Part shown: positions 1-14,092 of the stretch, piece by piece
How the letters are laid out: every line of letters begins with the position of its first letter
Position numbering within the stretch: the first letter of the stretch is position 1
Source of the DNA: Cristatella mucedo
Taxonomy: Eukaryota; Bryozoa; Phylactolaemata; Cristatellidae
Assembly (NCBI GenBank): GCA_009760855.2
Contig: WPIO01000064.1
Location: 2,248,501-2,312,500, forward strand
Length of the DNA stretch: 64,000 bases
Reading direction: 5' to 3'
Notes under the pieces: model-generated
Told to the model about the DNA's origin: nothing
Database searches by the model: none
What the model saw: the letters and a program-made list of their open reading frames with translations, nothing else
Program-made: the position numbers and the translations under genes

Positions 1-300
1 AGTGTGCTTCCGGTCAGCAAGAGCAGGCTGCAAGCTATGCTTTCGCTCAGCTAGCGTTCTTCCAAACGAACGGTAGACAAAAGCCAAAGGTGACAGCTCG
101 CTAATAATACAATCAACTGCATAAATGCAAGCAAGCCGAGGCTCTCTATAAATCTACAAAGGCCAGCCATCTTCAAGGATTTTTTGCAGTCACGACTTGT
201 TCGGTCGGGATGCGGCAAAAAAATACTTCATTGTCGATGCGATGGCACTCTCAAGCCAGAGCATGCATGCAGCCAGCCCAAGCAGCAGAAGCAGCCGATG

Positions 301-1052
<752 letters not shown>

Positions 1053-3261
1053 GGTATGCTACATAGCCACGTGCCAGTCTCTAGCTGCCAAGGTCACTTT
1101 CCCGAGGAAAATGGCATGCAATGAACTAATTATTTGTGATATCCTGCCTAGACTGTTCTATTTCACTCTTTGCAGGTCTTTCTGCCTGTGCAATAAGATG
1201 CTTGCAGACGGTGCAGAGCTCAAGCAGCTAGGCATGGTGCTGCGCTTTGGTCTGATCGCTAGCATGGATTTGTACTTGCACCTGGGAGCACAGCAAACGC
1301 TAGCTAGCTGGGCACGAAGGCACTGACAATGCTTTCAACTCGCAGTTACAGCATAAACTCGGTGTGTGCGCGTGTGTGTTGGTGTGTGTGTGTGTGTGTG
1401 TGTGTGCGCTTCGAGCTCAACAGTGGCAGCATCGTCGGGCTTACAGTGGAAGTGGGCCAGACAGAATTAGCATTTGCTGGGCAGTTGGACGGTTGCATGC
1501 AATGCTCATTTCGGTGCTCGGCTTTCCTGCATTGATAATGTCTTAGCATGCCTATTGCCTATTGCTGTGCACATTCTATGGCGCGCACTGAATGAGCCCG
1601 AAGCATTTCATTCAGCTTTGGATAAAACAAAATGAGAGCTGCTAGCAATAAGTGGGAGAGTATTTTCTAGGAAGCCTTTACATTAAGTAAAACCAAATTT
1701 GATTTAGTTGAAATAAACTTCGATTAATCTGAAACGATACTGCCACCCTATCGGGCACACAGAGAAGCAGGCAGACCACGGGAGTTCTGTCCTCCCCTCT
1801 TTCTTACGCCCTTTGCACCACCATGAGGTATGTGCTCAGACCTTAGGTGCTAGCCACAGCAAATGCGAACTGCAGCAAGCAGCTGGGGTGCTGCTGAGTT
1901 ATTGGTTATGACCATTGCTGAACCAAAAAGTTTGCAAGCTAAAATACGCTAGCCTTGCGACTCGGACTAGGAAGAAGATCCTACAAGAACCAAATCGACT
2001 GCAGAATTCGCACACTGCTAACTCTATTGTGTCGCACTACTTATCTCTTATGCTCGATGCGCCGCCGATGGGGCACAGCTGTAGCACTGCGCAAAAGAGC
2101 AGAAATGCTCACACACCGTGGTTGCCGGTCGTCTTCGGTCCATCACGGCTGCCCATTTTTTGCCGGCTGTCAGCTATTGCTGCCGTCCTAAAGCCGCTCG
2201 TCACCATTGTGTCGAGTACGAACCAGCGACGTCAGCAGCTGCACGTTGCACCTGGGAAACAACGCAAAGCAGTGGAGGGAAGCCGAGAGATGCAGCACCC
2301 TTTGCTGCGACATGGAAGCCTGCAGTGAGATCAGCAGCACAGACTAACGAAATGGTGACTTGCCGACTGGGCAAGCTGCCAAGACCTAATAAGTTGCCGA
2401 TACTCAAACTTCCATCAGCTGACAGGATGGGTGCTCTCACGTTTATTAATCTCTCACCGCCTGCCTGCAGACAACGTGTTTCACTTCACGCAGCCAGACT
2501 CGTGAGTCCTTTTCCCAGCCTGACTCCAGCTCGCACAGCGAGGGAGCGAAGGCTCGGCCGGTGCACGCACAGCCAGACGGCTCCACAGCAAGTGCACTTG
2601 CATTCGGCAGTTGACGCAGCGGTAAATCGAGCAGCTACATCACGAAGCCACTTGATGTATCAATCCTCGTGCTTCGGTTCCGATAAGCAGAGCGATGTGC
2701 AGCCACGAGCCAGGCTTGCGCCACGCTCGAATATGTGATTGTCGGTGAGGTCAAACTTCCCTGTGGAAGGCAGAACCTTGAACACTTGCCAGTGGCAGCC
2801 AATCACCATAGCGACTTCTGGTTCAAATGCCGCCCAGCACTCGAGAGGAGCTGCAGCTGGCGGAGACCGGTTCTGACTTCTCACGTGACTCGCGTGAGCA
2901 AAGTGCCTTGGTCAGCAGTGCCATGACATGCCAGCACAAGACCGGTCACCCTGCCCCTGGAGTGGTCTTTAAAATCGGTAGAGCAGAAAAATATGGCAGC
3001 AAAAATGGCCTACATGTGCTAAGCGATGCCGAAGATACTGTAATAATGTTAGTAATGATCTAGTACAGCACCTCAGGAAAGTTACTATCCAGGTGTTATC
3101 ATTATCTCTTTCCAGGCACTTTACATACGTGGGGGCAAGTATCCAGCATCGGAATATTTCTTCAACTTACCCAAGTGAGCAAGCACTGGTTAATGTCTCA
3201 CAATGAGCCCTTCACTGCGCACCGAACATCTCTCTCGCATCGTTTCTCTTGCTTTTCACTT
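1053..3261. other. Unassigned DNA
   Basis: Apart from a short (GT)n at 1,361-1,407 I see no gene or recognisable element. A 206-residue frame at 2,118-2,738 has no domain features and no conserved-looking segment. Confidence 0.5.
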
Positions 3262-3690
<429 letters not shown>

Positions 3691-5054
3691 ATTCTCTCTA
3701 GATGAAAGTAACAGAATGCCATACTTGCGCACATGCCACATGGTCCTCTTCGCTGAGTGACAGCAGTTGATGTGCGCACGCTGGCTTCTGTCTGTGTCGA
3801 CGGCTGTCTAGTACCGTCAGAAGGGTCCGATTGTGTGAGCCACAAATACAGTCGTTGCCAGCCACAGGAGGCGTGAAGAGATCAATGATGATGTCTCCGT
3901 GACTAAGAACAAAGGTCCCTTTGATAATAATGCCCCAGCAGCAACAACATAGCCTTAACATATGAGCCCGATTAGTGCATTGCTCTTGGAACGGTCAATA
4001 AATATTTTTTGCAAGGCATAGAATGACAATTTGCTGGTCAACGAGTCAGCTGTACTATTCTGCTAGCACCGATGGCATGCGCTGATCGGCATGCTGACCA
4101 TTGGTCTGATATAGTATAATAGGAATGTCCCCATGTGCTCACTGGCGAACTCGGAGATTCACGACTTTTCTTTTGTTGCAGCCACTGCAGCACGACAGTC
4201 TGCCATCAAATCAATTATAATTCTTTTCATAGCAAACTTAGAGGGTCTTGGCTGTTCTGCACTCTGCAATTTTGGCAGTGCATCCATATGCAGCACAGCC
4301 GATCTTGAATTATTTTTATTTATTTATCTTAATCTTAATAAAGGATGCATTCAGCCGAAAGCGCAAATGCCAGAGCAACTCTTTGCAATGTCGAGTATCA
4401 CTTACTTTCTGGCATGCTATGGTCATCAATAATAGTCGACCGTGTCAACATGCGAGCCGGCAGAGCTGCAGAAAACTGTGGACAAAGTCAGCAGGGCCGA
4501 AAGTCACTAGCATGAATGAGTTAGCACGTTTCGCCTGAATATTAGCCGATCGCTGGGGCTAGAACTGCTACTATGCAGCTGGCAGCTAAGTCCCCACGGC
4601 AACTCCTGTCATGTGCTGATGACTGCTGCAGAGGTGTGCAAGGCGACTGGAATGGTAAGCTGCATTGCTGTACCATATTTTTTCTTCTCGATTTTTTTTT
4701 AATGGAGTGCATAAAGCTTGAATGATCGACAGTAAAATGTGTTTAAGATGAAAATAGACAGCATTTCATTGGACGTTCTGCTAGAATGCGACCATTAGCT
4801 CAGAGATAAGCTGCATCGGTACCGGAGGCATCGGTGGTGAGGGGAGCTGCAAGTAAGTAAACATCCCAAGGCTCGCCTTGTGCTTGCTGCCTAGCTCGGA
4901 TACCGGCAGAACCTCATACAGCTGTCGTTAGTTGAGAGTTATTAGATCCACGATCCATTGGCCCCAGCATGCAGGGGGCCCATGCAGACGATGCACAAGA
5001 ATTCGTGCATTTGTGCGGCACAAGCAGCAAAATCGATCGTATTTATTTACAATG
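3691..5054. other. Unassigned DNA
   Basis: No gene or repeat family recognised. Composition is mixed and AT-leaning. Confidence 0.5.
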
Positions 5055-5345
5055 TACAACACGAGATATCGGAGATATGTGATATCAAGCAGCCAAGACG
5101 CTCCCTTAAACTTAACGCTGGTGAAACCAAAATCCTACTCACAGACCACCCAAGGAGCACGGCTGGACTAGAGCACTTTGCCCTTCTACTTGGTAATGCT
5201 GTAGTGAGACCGCCATCGTGTGCTCGAAGTTTAGGCGTCCTACTTGAAAACTGCTTAAAGTTTGACAGCTTCATTGATAAGATGGCTTCCACAGTCAGCC
5301 ATCGCGTTGGACCACTGTCTAAGATTAGGGTCTGTCTATCAGGGT
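5055..5345 (+). mobile_element. Family-2 LINE fragment (RT C-terminal side)
   Basis: The frame reads LNAGETKILLTDHP, then SLGVLLENCLKFDSFIDK and VGPLSKIRVCLS. This is the segment just downstream of the RT palm in CR1/L2-type LINEs. It is truncated on both sides. Confidence 0.7.
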
Positions 5346-5402
5346 GGCTGGCTACAAATCTGTGTAGCTCCCCGGATCTGAATAAGCTATACTCCTATTT
5401 AT

Positions 5403-5814
5403 ATGTATCTCCGTCTGTAACTCCACAAAGTCATAAAGACCATATGGGTGTTACGCAGGAGAGTTTAGTATAGCGCACTCTCAGCCTAAGTGGCTTTCGG
5501 TACGCATTCGGTAGCCAACAGACTTCGTCTCATGCAACAAAGAGAAAGTGGGAAGCATAGCAGAGTCAGGAGAGCAGTTGAGGTAGAGAGTAGCATGGAA
5601 GTAGCAGCTCAGGACCGCTGAAAACGATGTGCCATAGTCGGCAGTAGGAGAGTAGTTGTCATTGCGTAAGAACTGTGGAAGCGAGTTCCACAGTCTAGGA
5701 CCTGCAGAGCTAAAGCTTCTGTCGCCAACTGTCTTTAAGCAGAGGAATGGGACAGCTAATTTATTGTCCACACAGGACCTGAGGGCGCGAACAGGCTGAA
5801 ACTGATGCAGCAGT
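5403..5814 (-). mobile_element. Family-2 LINE 3' end
   Basis: On the - strand the frame reads ELLHQFQPVRALRSCVDNKL, then PRLWNSLPQFLRND and SFSAVLSCYFHA. This is the C-terminal part of a CR1/L2-type ORF2, followed by a short 3' UTR. It is closely similar to the copy at 55,160-55,700. Confidence 0.85.
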
Positions 5815-5913
5815 TCATATATATATATATATATATACATATGTGTGAATATATATACATATGAATATATACATATATTCATATATATATATATATGAAT
5901 ATATTCATATATT
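5815..5913. repeat. AT-rich palindromic microsatellite between opposed LINE copies
   Basis: Built of (TA)n and repeated atatatgaatat units that read nearly the same on both strands. It separates a - strand family-2 fragment on the left from a + strand family-2 fragment on the right. Confidence 0.8.
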
Positions 5914-6248
5914 TTGCTGAAGTAGCTGCGATGGCTCCTGGTCGATCAACAGATATAGCGCAAAACTCTTACTCTAACCCACAAGGCCTTCCAATGCTTG
6001 GTTCCTTCACACCTAGCAGAACAACAGCACCATTTTCAGCCTCATCTTAGCCCTCGTATCCTCTGTGGACATTCATGGCTGTTCAGTTCCAATACCTAAA
6101 GACCCTTGGTAACAGAAGGTTTTGTTCTCCACGTCCAAGACAGCGAAACTCAGTCGGACAATTCCTAAGCAATGACTTCTCTCCTGCTAAAGATTGTGGC
6201 ACACTTTTTTCCAATGGCGCTGGGCTGCTACTTCTATGCTACTCTACG
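5914..6248 (+). mobile_element. Family-2 LINE fragment, diverged
   Basis: Translation in shifted frames gives AVQFQYLKTLGNRRFCSPRP and NSVGQFLSND, matching the C-terminal block of the neighbouring opposite copy but much more decayed. Confidence 0.7.
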
Positions 6249-6251
6249 ATG

Positions 6252-6590
<339 letters not shown>

Positions 6591-7103
6591 TCACTTTCTC
6601 GACTGCCTTCGTGACTCAGTTTCTCTTTGTTGCATGAAATGAAGCCGGTTGGCTAATGTATACACACCGACCGTTGCCTAGGCTTTGAATGTATAGAAAA
6701 CACTCCGGCTTAACCCCCATTCAGTCCCTGTGGCTTTTAAAAATTTACAGATGGATTTATGCATGCTTGGGCCACGAGATTAGATCTTTGGGGATTCACG
6801 GTAAGATAAAGTAGACGTCTTACTGAAGTCTCAGATCATGCAAAAGATATGCAGGAGAGAGCTATGCTGTTTTCTACAAATTATAACACCCCCCAGTAAC
6901 TTCCACTGCAGCTTCTGCTACTGTTACTGCTCTGCGGTTACTGCCTTGACTAAGGGTGAGTACCAGAGCCTCCATATTAGTGAGCAGCACTGTCCAGCCT
7001 TCTGCTCAGACTCAGCTGTTCTTGACCGATTGCTCATTCTATCTCTCCCCTCTCCCTCCTGCTCTGCTACCCTTTCTTCTACCCCCTTCTACTTCTTTCT
7101 CCC
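6591..7103. other. Unassigned DNA
   Basis: No gene or known element seen; becomes C/T-rich toward the right. Confidence 0.5.
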
Positions 7104-7150
7104 ACCTCTCTCTCTCTCTCTCTCTCTCCCTCTCCCTCTCTCTTTCTCTA

Positions 7151-7206
<56 letters not shown>

Positions 7207-7210
7207 GCTT

Positions 7211-7290
<80 letters not shown>

Positions 7291-7354
7291 GCTTTCTCCA
7301 TCTCTCCCTCTCTCTCCCTCTCTCTCTCTCCCTCTCTCTTTCTCTCACTCTCTT

Positions 7355-7404
<50 letters not shown>

Positions 7405-7408
7405 TCTC
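7104..7408 (+). repeat. (CT)n microsatellite abutting a LINE
   Basis: CT array with two copies of an agctttctccatct interruption. A family-1 LINE begins directly at its right edge. Confidence 0.95.
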
Positions 7409-7410
7409 AT

Positions 7411-8625
7411 CCCAGAGTATTGACCTGAATGGACGAAGATCATCCGAGGTACCTCCGAAATATGGGGTACCTCAGGGCTCCGTGCTAGGTCCGGTTCTTT
7501 TCACGATTTATACTCTCCCTCTTGCTGATGTGATTGCCAAGCACAATCTAGCCTTTCACTTCAATGCAGATGACACTCAGTTGTACCTTTGCTTTGATCC
7601 CTCCCTGCCTTCGAGCACCTCGAATTCTCTCAACTCACTTGCTGCATATATTGATGACATCCACACATGGATAGCAGCAAATTTTCTAAAACTAAACGAT
7701 GATGAAAACCAACTTACTAATTATGGGCAGACCCAGTGTGATTCAGAAATTGGACAGGCTGATGCTCAAAATTGGCTCTGCCAGCATATCTCCTGTTGAA
7801 TCTGCACCAAATCAACGTGTTGTGTTCCAAAGTGATCTTTCATTAGACGACCACATCAGCTCCACAATCAAGTCTGCCTACTTTCAGCTACATAACATTG
7901 CTAAAATTCGAGCTTGTTTAGATAGGGATACCACATCTAAGTTGGTCCATGCATTTGTGACATCCTGCCTTGACTTCTGTAACTCACTGCTTGCTGGCCT
8001 ACCGGCATGTGCAATCAGGCACTTACAGATGGTACAAAACTCCGCAGCTTGGCTTGTCTGTCGTGAGCATCGCAGTTGCCACATTACTCTACTTCTCGCT
8101 GACGTGCAATGGCTACCAGTCAAGCAACGGATCGATTTCAAGGTTTGTCGCTCACTTTTAGGTCGTTTCATTCTTTGGCTCCAGCCTATCTCTCAGATCT
8201 ACTCCCCTACAGACAGGCCTAGCATCGCACCACCCGCTTTTCGGAATCCAACAGTTTACCAATACCTCGTACAAACCTCAAATCCTTTGGAGACCGTGCA
8301 TTTAGTTCGTATGCTCCCAAAGCCTGGAACTCCCTCCCGACTTTCGTCAGAACATCCCCTGACTTGACCACATTTAAAAGGAACTTAAAAACACACCTAT
8401 TTAGAATAGCATTTTGCGGGTCCCTGTGATTCGTCCTTGATGTGCTTATGCATGCTGCCACTAACCACATTTGCATGCTGACCCTGTGCATGTCACCCCT
8501 AACCATGTTATTCATGTTTATCAAGCATGATATTACTCACCATTCAATCGTGCTTCCCTTTGCAGCAAATGTGAAGCGCCTAGAAAGAGATTGAGTTCTA
8601 TGAGGGCTATTATTATTATTATCTG
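7411..8625 (+). mobile_element. Family-1 LINE (CR1/L2-type), 5'-truncated and decayed
   Basis: Begins inside the RT domain (KYGVPQGSVLGPVLFT written as PPKYGVPQGSVLGP) and runs to the 3' tail with agcgcctagaaagagatt and (TTA)n. The catalytic FYADD box is FNADD here, and several frameshifts break the frame, so it is inactive. The 3' half keeps HNIAKIRACLD and the VHAFVTS block. Confidence 0.9.
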
Positions 8626-9762
8626 TTCTCTCATCTCTCACCATTCTCTTTCCTCTATTTCTCTGTTTTTCTCTTCTCCCTCCAGGCTTTTCAGTGGGGA
8701 AGTACCATTTTCAAGAGCTCACATAGTCACAGGTCTTGCAAACTCTTTACTTCCTCACAATACGTCACATAACATTGATAGCGTTCGAGATAGACCGGTA
8801 CATACCAAGTACTATTCTATCGCCCCACAACACGTCACAGCCACACTAAATGCATGCCGAACAGACCTGCACCAACTGGCTATGTCAGCACATTCATCGG
8901 TGCTACTGCTCATGTTATGTATATCTAAGTCGTTTGCTTAGCACTCCAAGAGAACAGAGTCTCTATCCAGGCGCTTTACAACTTGCTTTAAGAGAAGCAA
9001 TAACCAAGGGCTAATGCTTTGCAAGGTAACCTGCTTAGACGAGCATGCAAAGGCATGCAAGAAGACATCCAGGCCCAGCAGTTGGTTAGACCGACCACTA
9101 GTTGGTAACATGCACTGCGTAATGTATCACACAGGTAAGCCTGCAAAGCACACAGGAACAAGCAAGACAAGTTCACAGAGGGGGACAGAGGGGAAGGGCT
9201 GAGTGGAACAGAGGCGCTGCTTTAGCCGAAGCTGATCATTGGTCATTGCAAGTAGTGAGAAGAAGCAAGAAAGCAAGTTCCAGACTTTCGGTCTTAAAAG
9301 CAATGCTGATTCCCCCCTCTTACTCCAGACGACAGACCCCTGATGCTGCCGATACCAAAGAGTGCCCATCTGGAGCTGCAGACCCAGTACCGACCCTCGA
9401 CGCCCTGCTCCTGCACGCTGACCCTGCTTCCTCTCTGCTTCACCTGGCGGCGAACCTCTTGCTGCTCTTTGCCGTTCCTCGTCGGCTTCCTAAGGTATTT
9501 AAGATCCTAGCAACCCTACAGGCATCCGTATATAAAGGCCTAAATGCATAGCATGACCTAAAACGTACTACGACTTCTATAGCCTTAAGCTGAAAGCAGC
9601 GATGCAAGCAACATTAGTGAACCACTGTCAACAGAATGCTGCTGATAGCACTTGAAGCTCGGGGTCTCACCCCTAGCTGTAAGGTGCTTGCTCGTGATGA
9701 TCCAGGTCGTGGGCATGAGTCCTGCAGCAGGCAATTTGCTTTTGCCTGCTGCAAAGGGCTGC
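8626..9762. other. Unassigned DNA with two retroelement scraps
   Basis: A - strand SINE/LINE tail fragment lies at about 8,937-9,005 (gagtctctatccaggcgctt). A degraded tRNA-like SINE lies at about 9,640-9,765, with gcatgagtcctgcagcaggc resembling the family-2 SINE B box and flank. No gene seen. Confidence 0.5.
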
Positions 9763-11850
9763 TAATAATAATAATAATAATAATAATATTGCACGTGATA
9801 AAGCGCCCTCAGAGAACTTAATCTCTTTCTAGGTGCTTTACATTTGCTGCAAAGTGATACGCAATAGAATAGTAAGTAAAATCATGCTTGAAAAACAAAC
9901 AAAATGAATAACATGGTTAGGGGTTACATGCACTGGGTCAGCATGCAAATGTGGTTAGTGGCAGCATGAACAGTGTCAGCACGCATAAGCACATCGAGGA
10001 CGAATCACAAGGACCCACTAAACGCTGTCCTAAATAGGTATGTTTTTAAGTTTCTTTTAAATGTGGTCAGGTCAGGGGATGTTCTGATGCAGGTCGGGAG
10101 GGAGTTCCAGGCTGTGGGAGCATACGAGCTAAATGCACGGTCTCCAAAGGATTTAAGGTTTGTACGAGGTATTTCTAGACTGTTGGATTCCGAAAAGCGA
10201 GTGGTACGATGCTTTGCCTGATGGGGGTAGTATATCTGAAAGATAGGCTGGAGCCATAGAATGAAGAGACCTAAAAGTGAGCGACAAAACCTTGAAGTCA
10301 ATCCGTTGCTTGACTGGTAACCAGTGCAGGTCGGCGAGAAGTGGAGTAATGTGGCAACTGCGACGCTCACGACAGACAAGCCTAGCTGCAGAGTTTTGCA
10401 CCAGCTGCAATCGCCTGATCGCACATGCTGGTAGGCCAGTAAGCAGTGAGTTGCAGAAGTCGAGACGAGATGTCACGAATGCATGGACCAACTTGGACGT
10501 GGTATCCTTATCTAAACAAGCCCGAATTCCAGCAATGTTATGAAGCTAAACATAGGCAGATTTGACTGTGGAGCTGATGTGGTTGTCTAACGAGAGGTCG
10601 CTTTGGAATATGACACCTAGATTTCGAGCTGATGCAACTGGAGATATGCTGGCAGAGCCAATTTTGAAAGTCAGCCTTTCCAATTTCTGAATAACACTAG
10701 GTTTGCCCATAACTAGTAAGTTAGTTTTATCATCGTTTAGTTTTAGAAAATTTGCTGCCATCCATGATCGGATGTCATCAATGCATGCAGCAAGTGAGTT
10801 GAGAGAATTTGAGGTGCTCGAAGGCTGGGAGGGATCAAAGCAAAGGTACAACTGAGTGTCGTCCGCATAGAAGTGAAAGCCTAGATTGTGCTTGGCAATC
10901 ACATCAGCGAGAGGGAGAGTATAAACGGTGAAAAGGACCGGACCTAGCACAGAGCCCTGAGGTACTCCATATTTTAGAGGTACTTCAGATGATCTTTGTC
11001 CATTCACGTCAACACTCTGGAGTCTCCCACTGAGATAGGACCTGAACCACTGCCGAGCAGTGCCAGTGATGCCCAGGCGAGATGAGAGGCGCTCTAGAAG
11101 TACTTTGTGATCGATGGTATCAAAAGCTGCCGAAAGATCGAGCAAAACAAGAAGAGACACTCTACCCATGTCTGCATTCCTAAGTAGGTCGTTGTATACC
11201 CGAAGCAATGCTGACTCTGTGGAGTGATTAGCTCTATAGCCAGACTGGAACTTACTAACAAGGTGTGAGGTTTCGATATACGAGTTCAGCTGGTCTGCCA
11301 CGACCCATTCCAGTGTCTTTGATAGGAATGGTAGAAGGGAGACTGGGCGGTAGTTGCTTAAGTTCTCTTGGTCTAGTGTAGCTTTCTTGAGAAGTGGCCT
11401 GACTACAGCTTTTTTGAAAGGTGCTGGGACCTGACCTGAGGCTAATGACATATTAATTATGTTGGTTATGCATGGCAGCAGCAGATCAATGCAACGTAGG
11501 AGCAGGACAGTGGGAATAGGGTCCAGAGGACTTGTTGTCTTCTTTGATTGAGATACGAACTTTAGGACTAGATCACTAGTGACCTGTTTAAATGCAGACA
11601 TTGAGGTGCAGCCAGGAACCGAGGAACAGCATTCTAGTGGGAAGGTTGTCATCGCAGGGATGGATTCCCTGATTTTGTCTATCTTCTGCACAAAGAATCG
11701 AGAGAAGCGATCGGCTAGATCATCACAAGGATCATCAGGTAAGGAGCTAACCTGGGAACGGTTGAGGAGATGGTTTATTGTCGACATCAGCATTTTTGGA
11801 TTGTGCATCTGTGATTCAACAATGTTTCTATAGAAGCTAAGGCTCCTCTG
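9763..11850 (-). mobile_element. Family-1 LINE copy B (CR1/L2-type), about 2.1 kb
   Basis: On the - strand a 420-residue frame covers the RT: HSTESALLRVYNDLL, LDLSAAFDTIDHK, YGVPQGSVLGP and FYADDTQLYL. It then stops at a TAG in SAYV, where other copies read SAYFQLHN, and the C-terminal block continues after the stop. The 3' tail ends in (TAA)n at 9,765-9,788. It is truncated at the 5' end near 11,850, next to a SINE tail piece. Confidence 0.93.
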
Positions 11851-11885
11851 CTGCTATATAAATGAGGCTGTTAAAACAGCCAAAG
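11835..11885 (+). mobile_element. Family-2 SINE tail fragment
   Basis: Reads gctgctatataaatgaggct followed by gttaaaacagcc, the 3' end of the second SINE family. It is joined to the 5' truncation point of LINE copy B. Confidence 0.5.
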
Positions 11886-12481
11886 TTTACTTTGCTTTAC
11901 ACTACAGCAGTGTCAGACAGACAACAAAGACAAAGCAGTCCTTACTCTTACTTAATTGGGCACCAAGCATCGTCAGAAAGCAGCTTTGTCTCGTGCTGCC
12001 CTGAGCTTACAGAGCACAGAGGTCGAGGTTATCAACAGGTCGAGGTCAGTGAGAGATCACGGTCGCCAATAGGCCATCAAGAGGTCGAGGTCATCGAGAC
12101 AGGCTTGTGCCTTAAGTAGGATAATGACCCAAGTAGCGTACAAGATATGAGAGATTCGGTGTGACGGGAGTAAAGTTCTTAGCTGACTACCCAAAAAGAC
12201 CAGCCCAAGAAGGAGCCCATGCCAGCAGAAAAAACGGAGACTGAAAACAGGAGACACATGCAGGCATTGCACGGGAATACCGAGGACTGCTGAAGCACTG
12301 CCACCGGGTGGCACCAATAATGCTGCCTGTTTCTCTGACACCACTTTTGCGCCCAAAATCTAAGCCAGGGCGGTTCAGCGGCTGGAAAAGACCAAGTTGT
12401 ACCTCAAGGTGAAATCAGCTTTGAGAAGCAGCTGCGGAGACTCGTCTCATTCTCTACGTAAAAAATACTTATTTTAAAGTC
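11886..12481. other. Unassigned DNA
   Basis: No gene seen. Several imperfect copies of an aggtcgaggt motif occur at 12,020-12,100. Confidence 0.5.
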
Positions 12482-12645
12482 TCTTTTGTATAGCGACAGA
12501 AGAGCCTTGACGGTTATCACCACCGCTTGCAGCGGCAATACAGGATTGCCCACTGCAGGATTCGAACCCACGACCTTGGGACCGAAAGACCGTGAAAAAC
12601 AACCGCCTTACCTAGTGTGCCATCACGGCTCACCACATAATAGCA
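12482..12645 (-). mobile_element. tRNA-derived SINE, family 2
   Basis: On the - strand a perfect B box GGGTTCGAATCC (12569-12558) follows an A-box-like ctaggtaaggcgg at tRNA-like spacing. The body contains the stem tgcagtgggcaat/attgccgctgca and the tail ends cttctgtcgctatacaaaag. Confidence 0.8.
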
Positions 12646-13081
12646 CCAGTGAGGCCAACTGTCAGTCAGGGTTGCAGCAGCCCGGATCAATTCATGAACT
12701 GGACTCAAGCTCCCTAAAGATTAATTTACAGATTACTCTTGCTTCGAGGAAACACAATACCCTCATCAGCAGCCGGCCGTAATACAAGGCAAGCGAGCAG
12801 CTGTTCACATCTCAGCAGCCGGCAGCCAGTTCTTGCGAGTAAGCTAGCAGGGCATCACGGCTGCAGTGCAGTTGTCTATTACCACCACGAGGTTGCACCG
12901 AGGTTACCACGAAGTCACCATGGGCTCCAGGTCGAGGCGCGACTCACTTGCTCCACGCATGACAGCACGACAGTGGCGGGGCAAAGGCCGACCGTGGGCA
13001 CCCGTTTCGCAGTGTGCACCAGCGCGTACCCAGTGCTCAGACGCCACCCAGCCGTCCCGAGCTGCTACTTCCACGCTACTC
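12646..13081. other. Unassigned DNA
   Basis: No gene or repeat family recognised. Confidence 0.5.
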
Positions 13082-13294
13082 CCACCATCTTTCAAAAAGG
13101 CTGTAGTAAGGACACTAGCTAAGAAAGCAGCACCAGACCAAGAGTGCTTGAGCAACTTCAGCCCAGGCTCTCTTCCACCGTTCAAAGACACGGGACCGAG
13201 TTGCGGCCGACCAGCTGAACTCTCATATTGAAACTTCAAACCTAGCAAGTAAGTTCCAGTCTGGTTTTACTGGTAATCACTCCACAGAGTCAAC
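13082..13294 (+). mobile_element. Family-1 LINE fragment, diverged
   Basis: Corresponds to the part of the RT just before the first catalytic block (FKKAVVRTLAKKA, then SSKFQSGF-type sequence and NHSTEST). It is clearly more diverged than the copy starting at 14,093, so it is a separate, older insertion. Confidence 0.8.
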
Positions 13295-13501
13295 ATGTGT
13301 ATGTTTGTATGTATGTATGTACCTTCTCAGGGATGCCGACTTGCAGGAATGCTGGGCGTCGTGGAGCACCTTGGCAGGATGCACTTCGGATTATTTGCGT
13401 TCAGCAAATCGGCCCCAGCAAATGCAGTTGGTGAGCGCCGGGAGGGGAATCGTCGAGCCGGAGCAGGAGCGCAAAGCAGGAGCCCAGGTGGTGCCCAAAC
13501 T

Positions 13502-13502
<1 letters not shown>

Positions 13503-13588
<86 letters not shown>

Positions 13589-13653
13589 TCACGCACACAC
13601 TCACGCACGCACGCACACACACACACGCACACACACACACACACACACACACT

Positions 13654-13700
<47 letters not shown>

Positions 13701-13713
13701 GCACGCACTCACG

Positions 13714-13751
<38 letters not shown>
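13503..13751 (+). repeat. (CA)n microsatellite
   Basis: About 250 bp of CA with scattered gcactcacgc interruptions. Confidence 0.97.
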
Positions 13752-14092
13752 AACACAACTTCTAGCATGGCTTTGCAATCAAGGGCTACTGGTCTGTGCA
13801 CGTGCACGTAGACCTGTGACCACACAGACCACGCGGTCACGTCTGCAGCTTTGCTGCTTCCGAATTGCTTAGCGTTGTCTAGCTGCAATGCCTCACGAAA
13901 TGATACACGAGGCAGAGAAAATTCCCAGTACCAAATCAAATACGAAGATCTTTTTGAGGGCTATCTATATCGAAAGATGGATAATACGGCAGGAGGGGGC
14001 AGGATGAGCATCCCGTGGTAATAGTATTGTGCTGGTAGGGCTAGACACAGATCAACCGTGGTACCATGATGAGCTAATTAGCCAATTCTGTC
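13752..14092. other. Unassigned DNA
   Basis: No feature recognised between the (CA)n array and LINE copy C. Confidence 0.5.

Noticed and set aside
10546-11808. 420-residue reverse-transcriptase frame as a host gene
   Set aside because: It belongs to LINE copy B, shown by the 3' tail, (TAA)n end and several related copies in the window.
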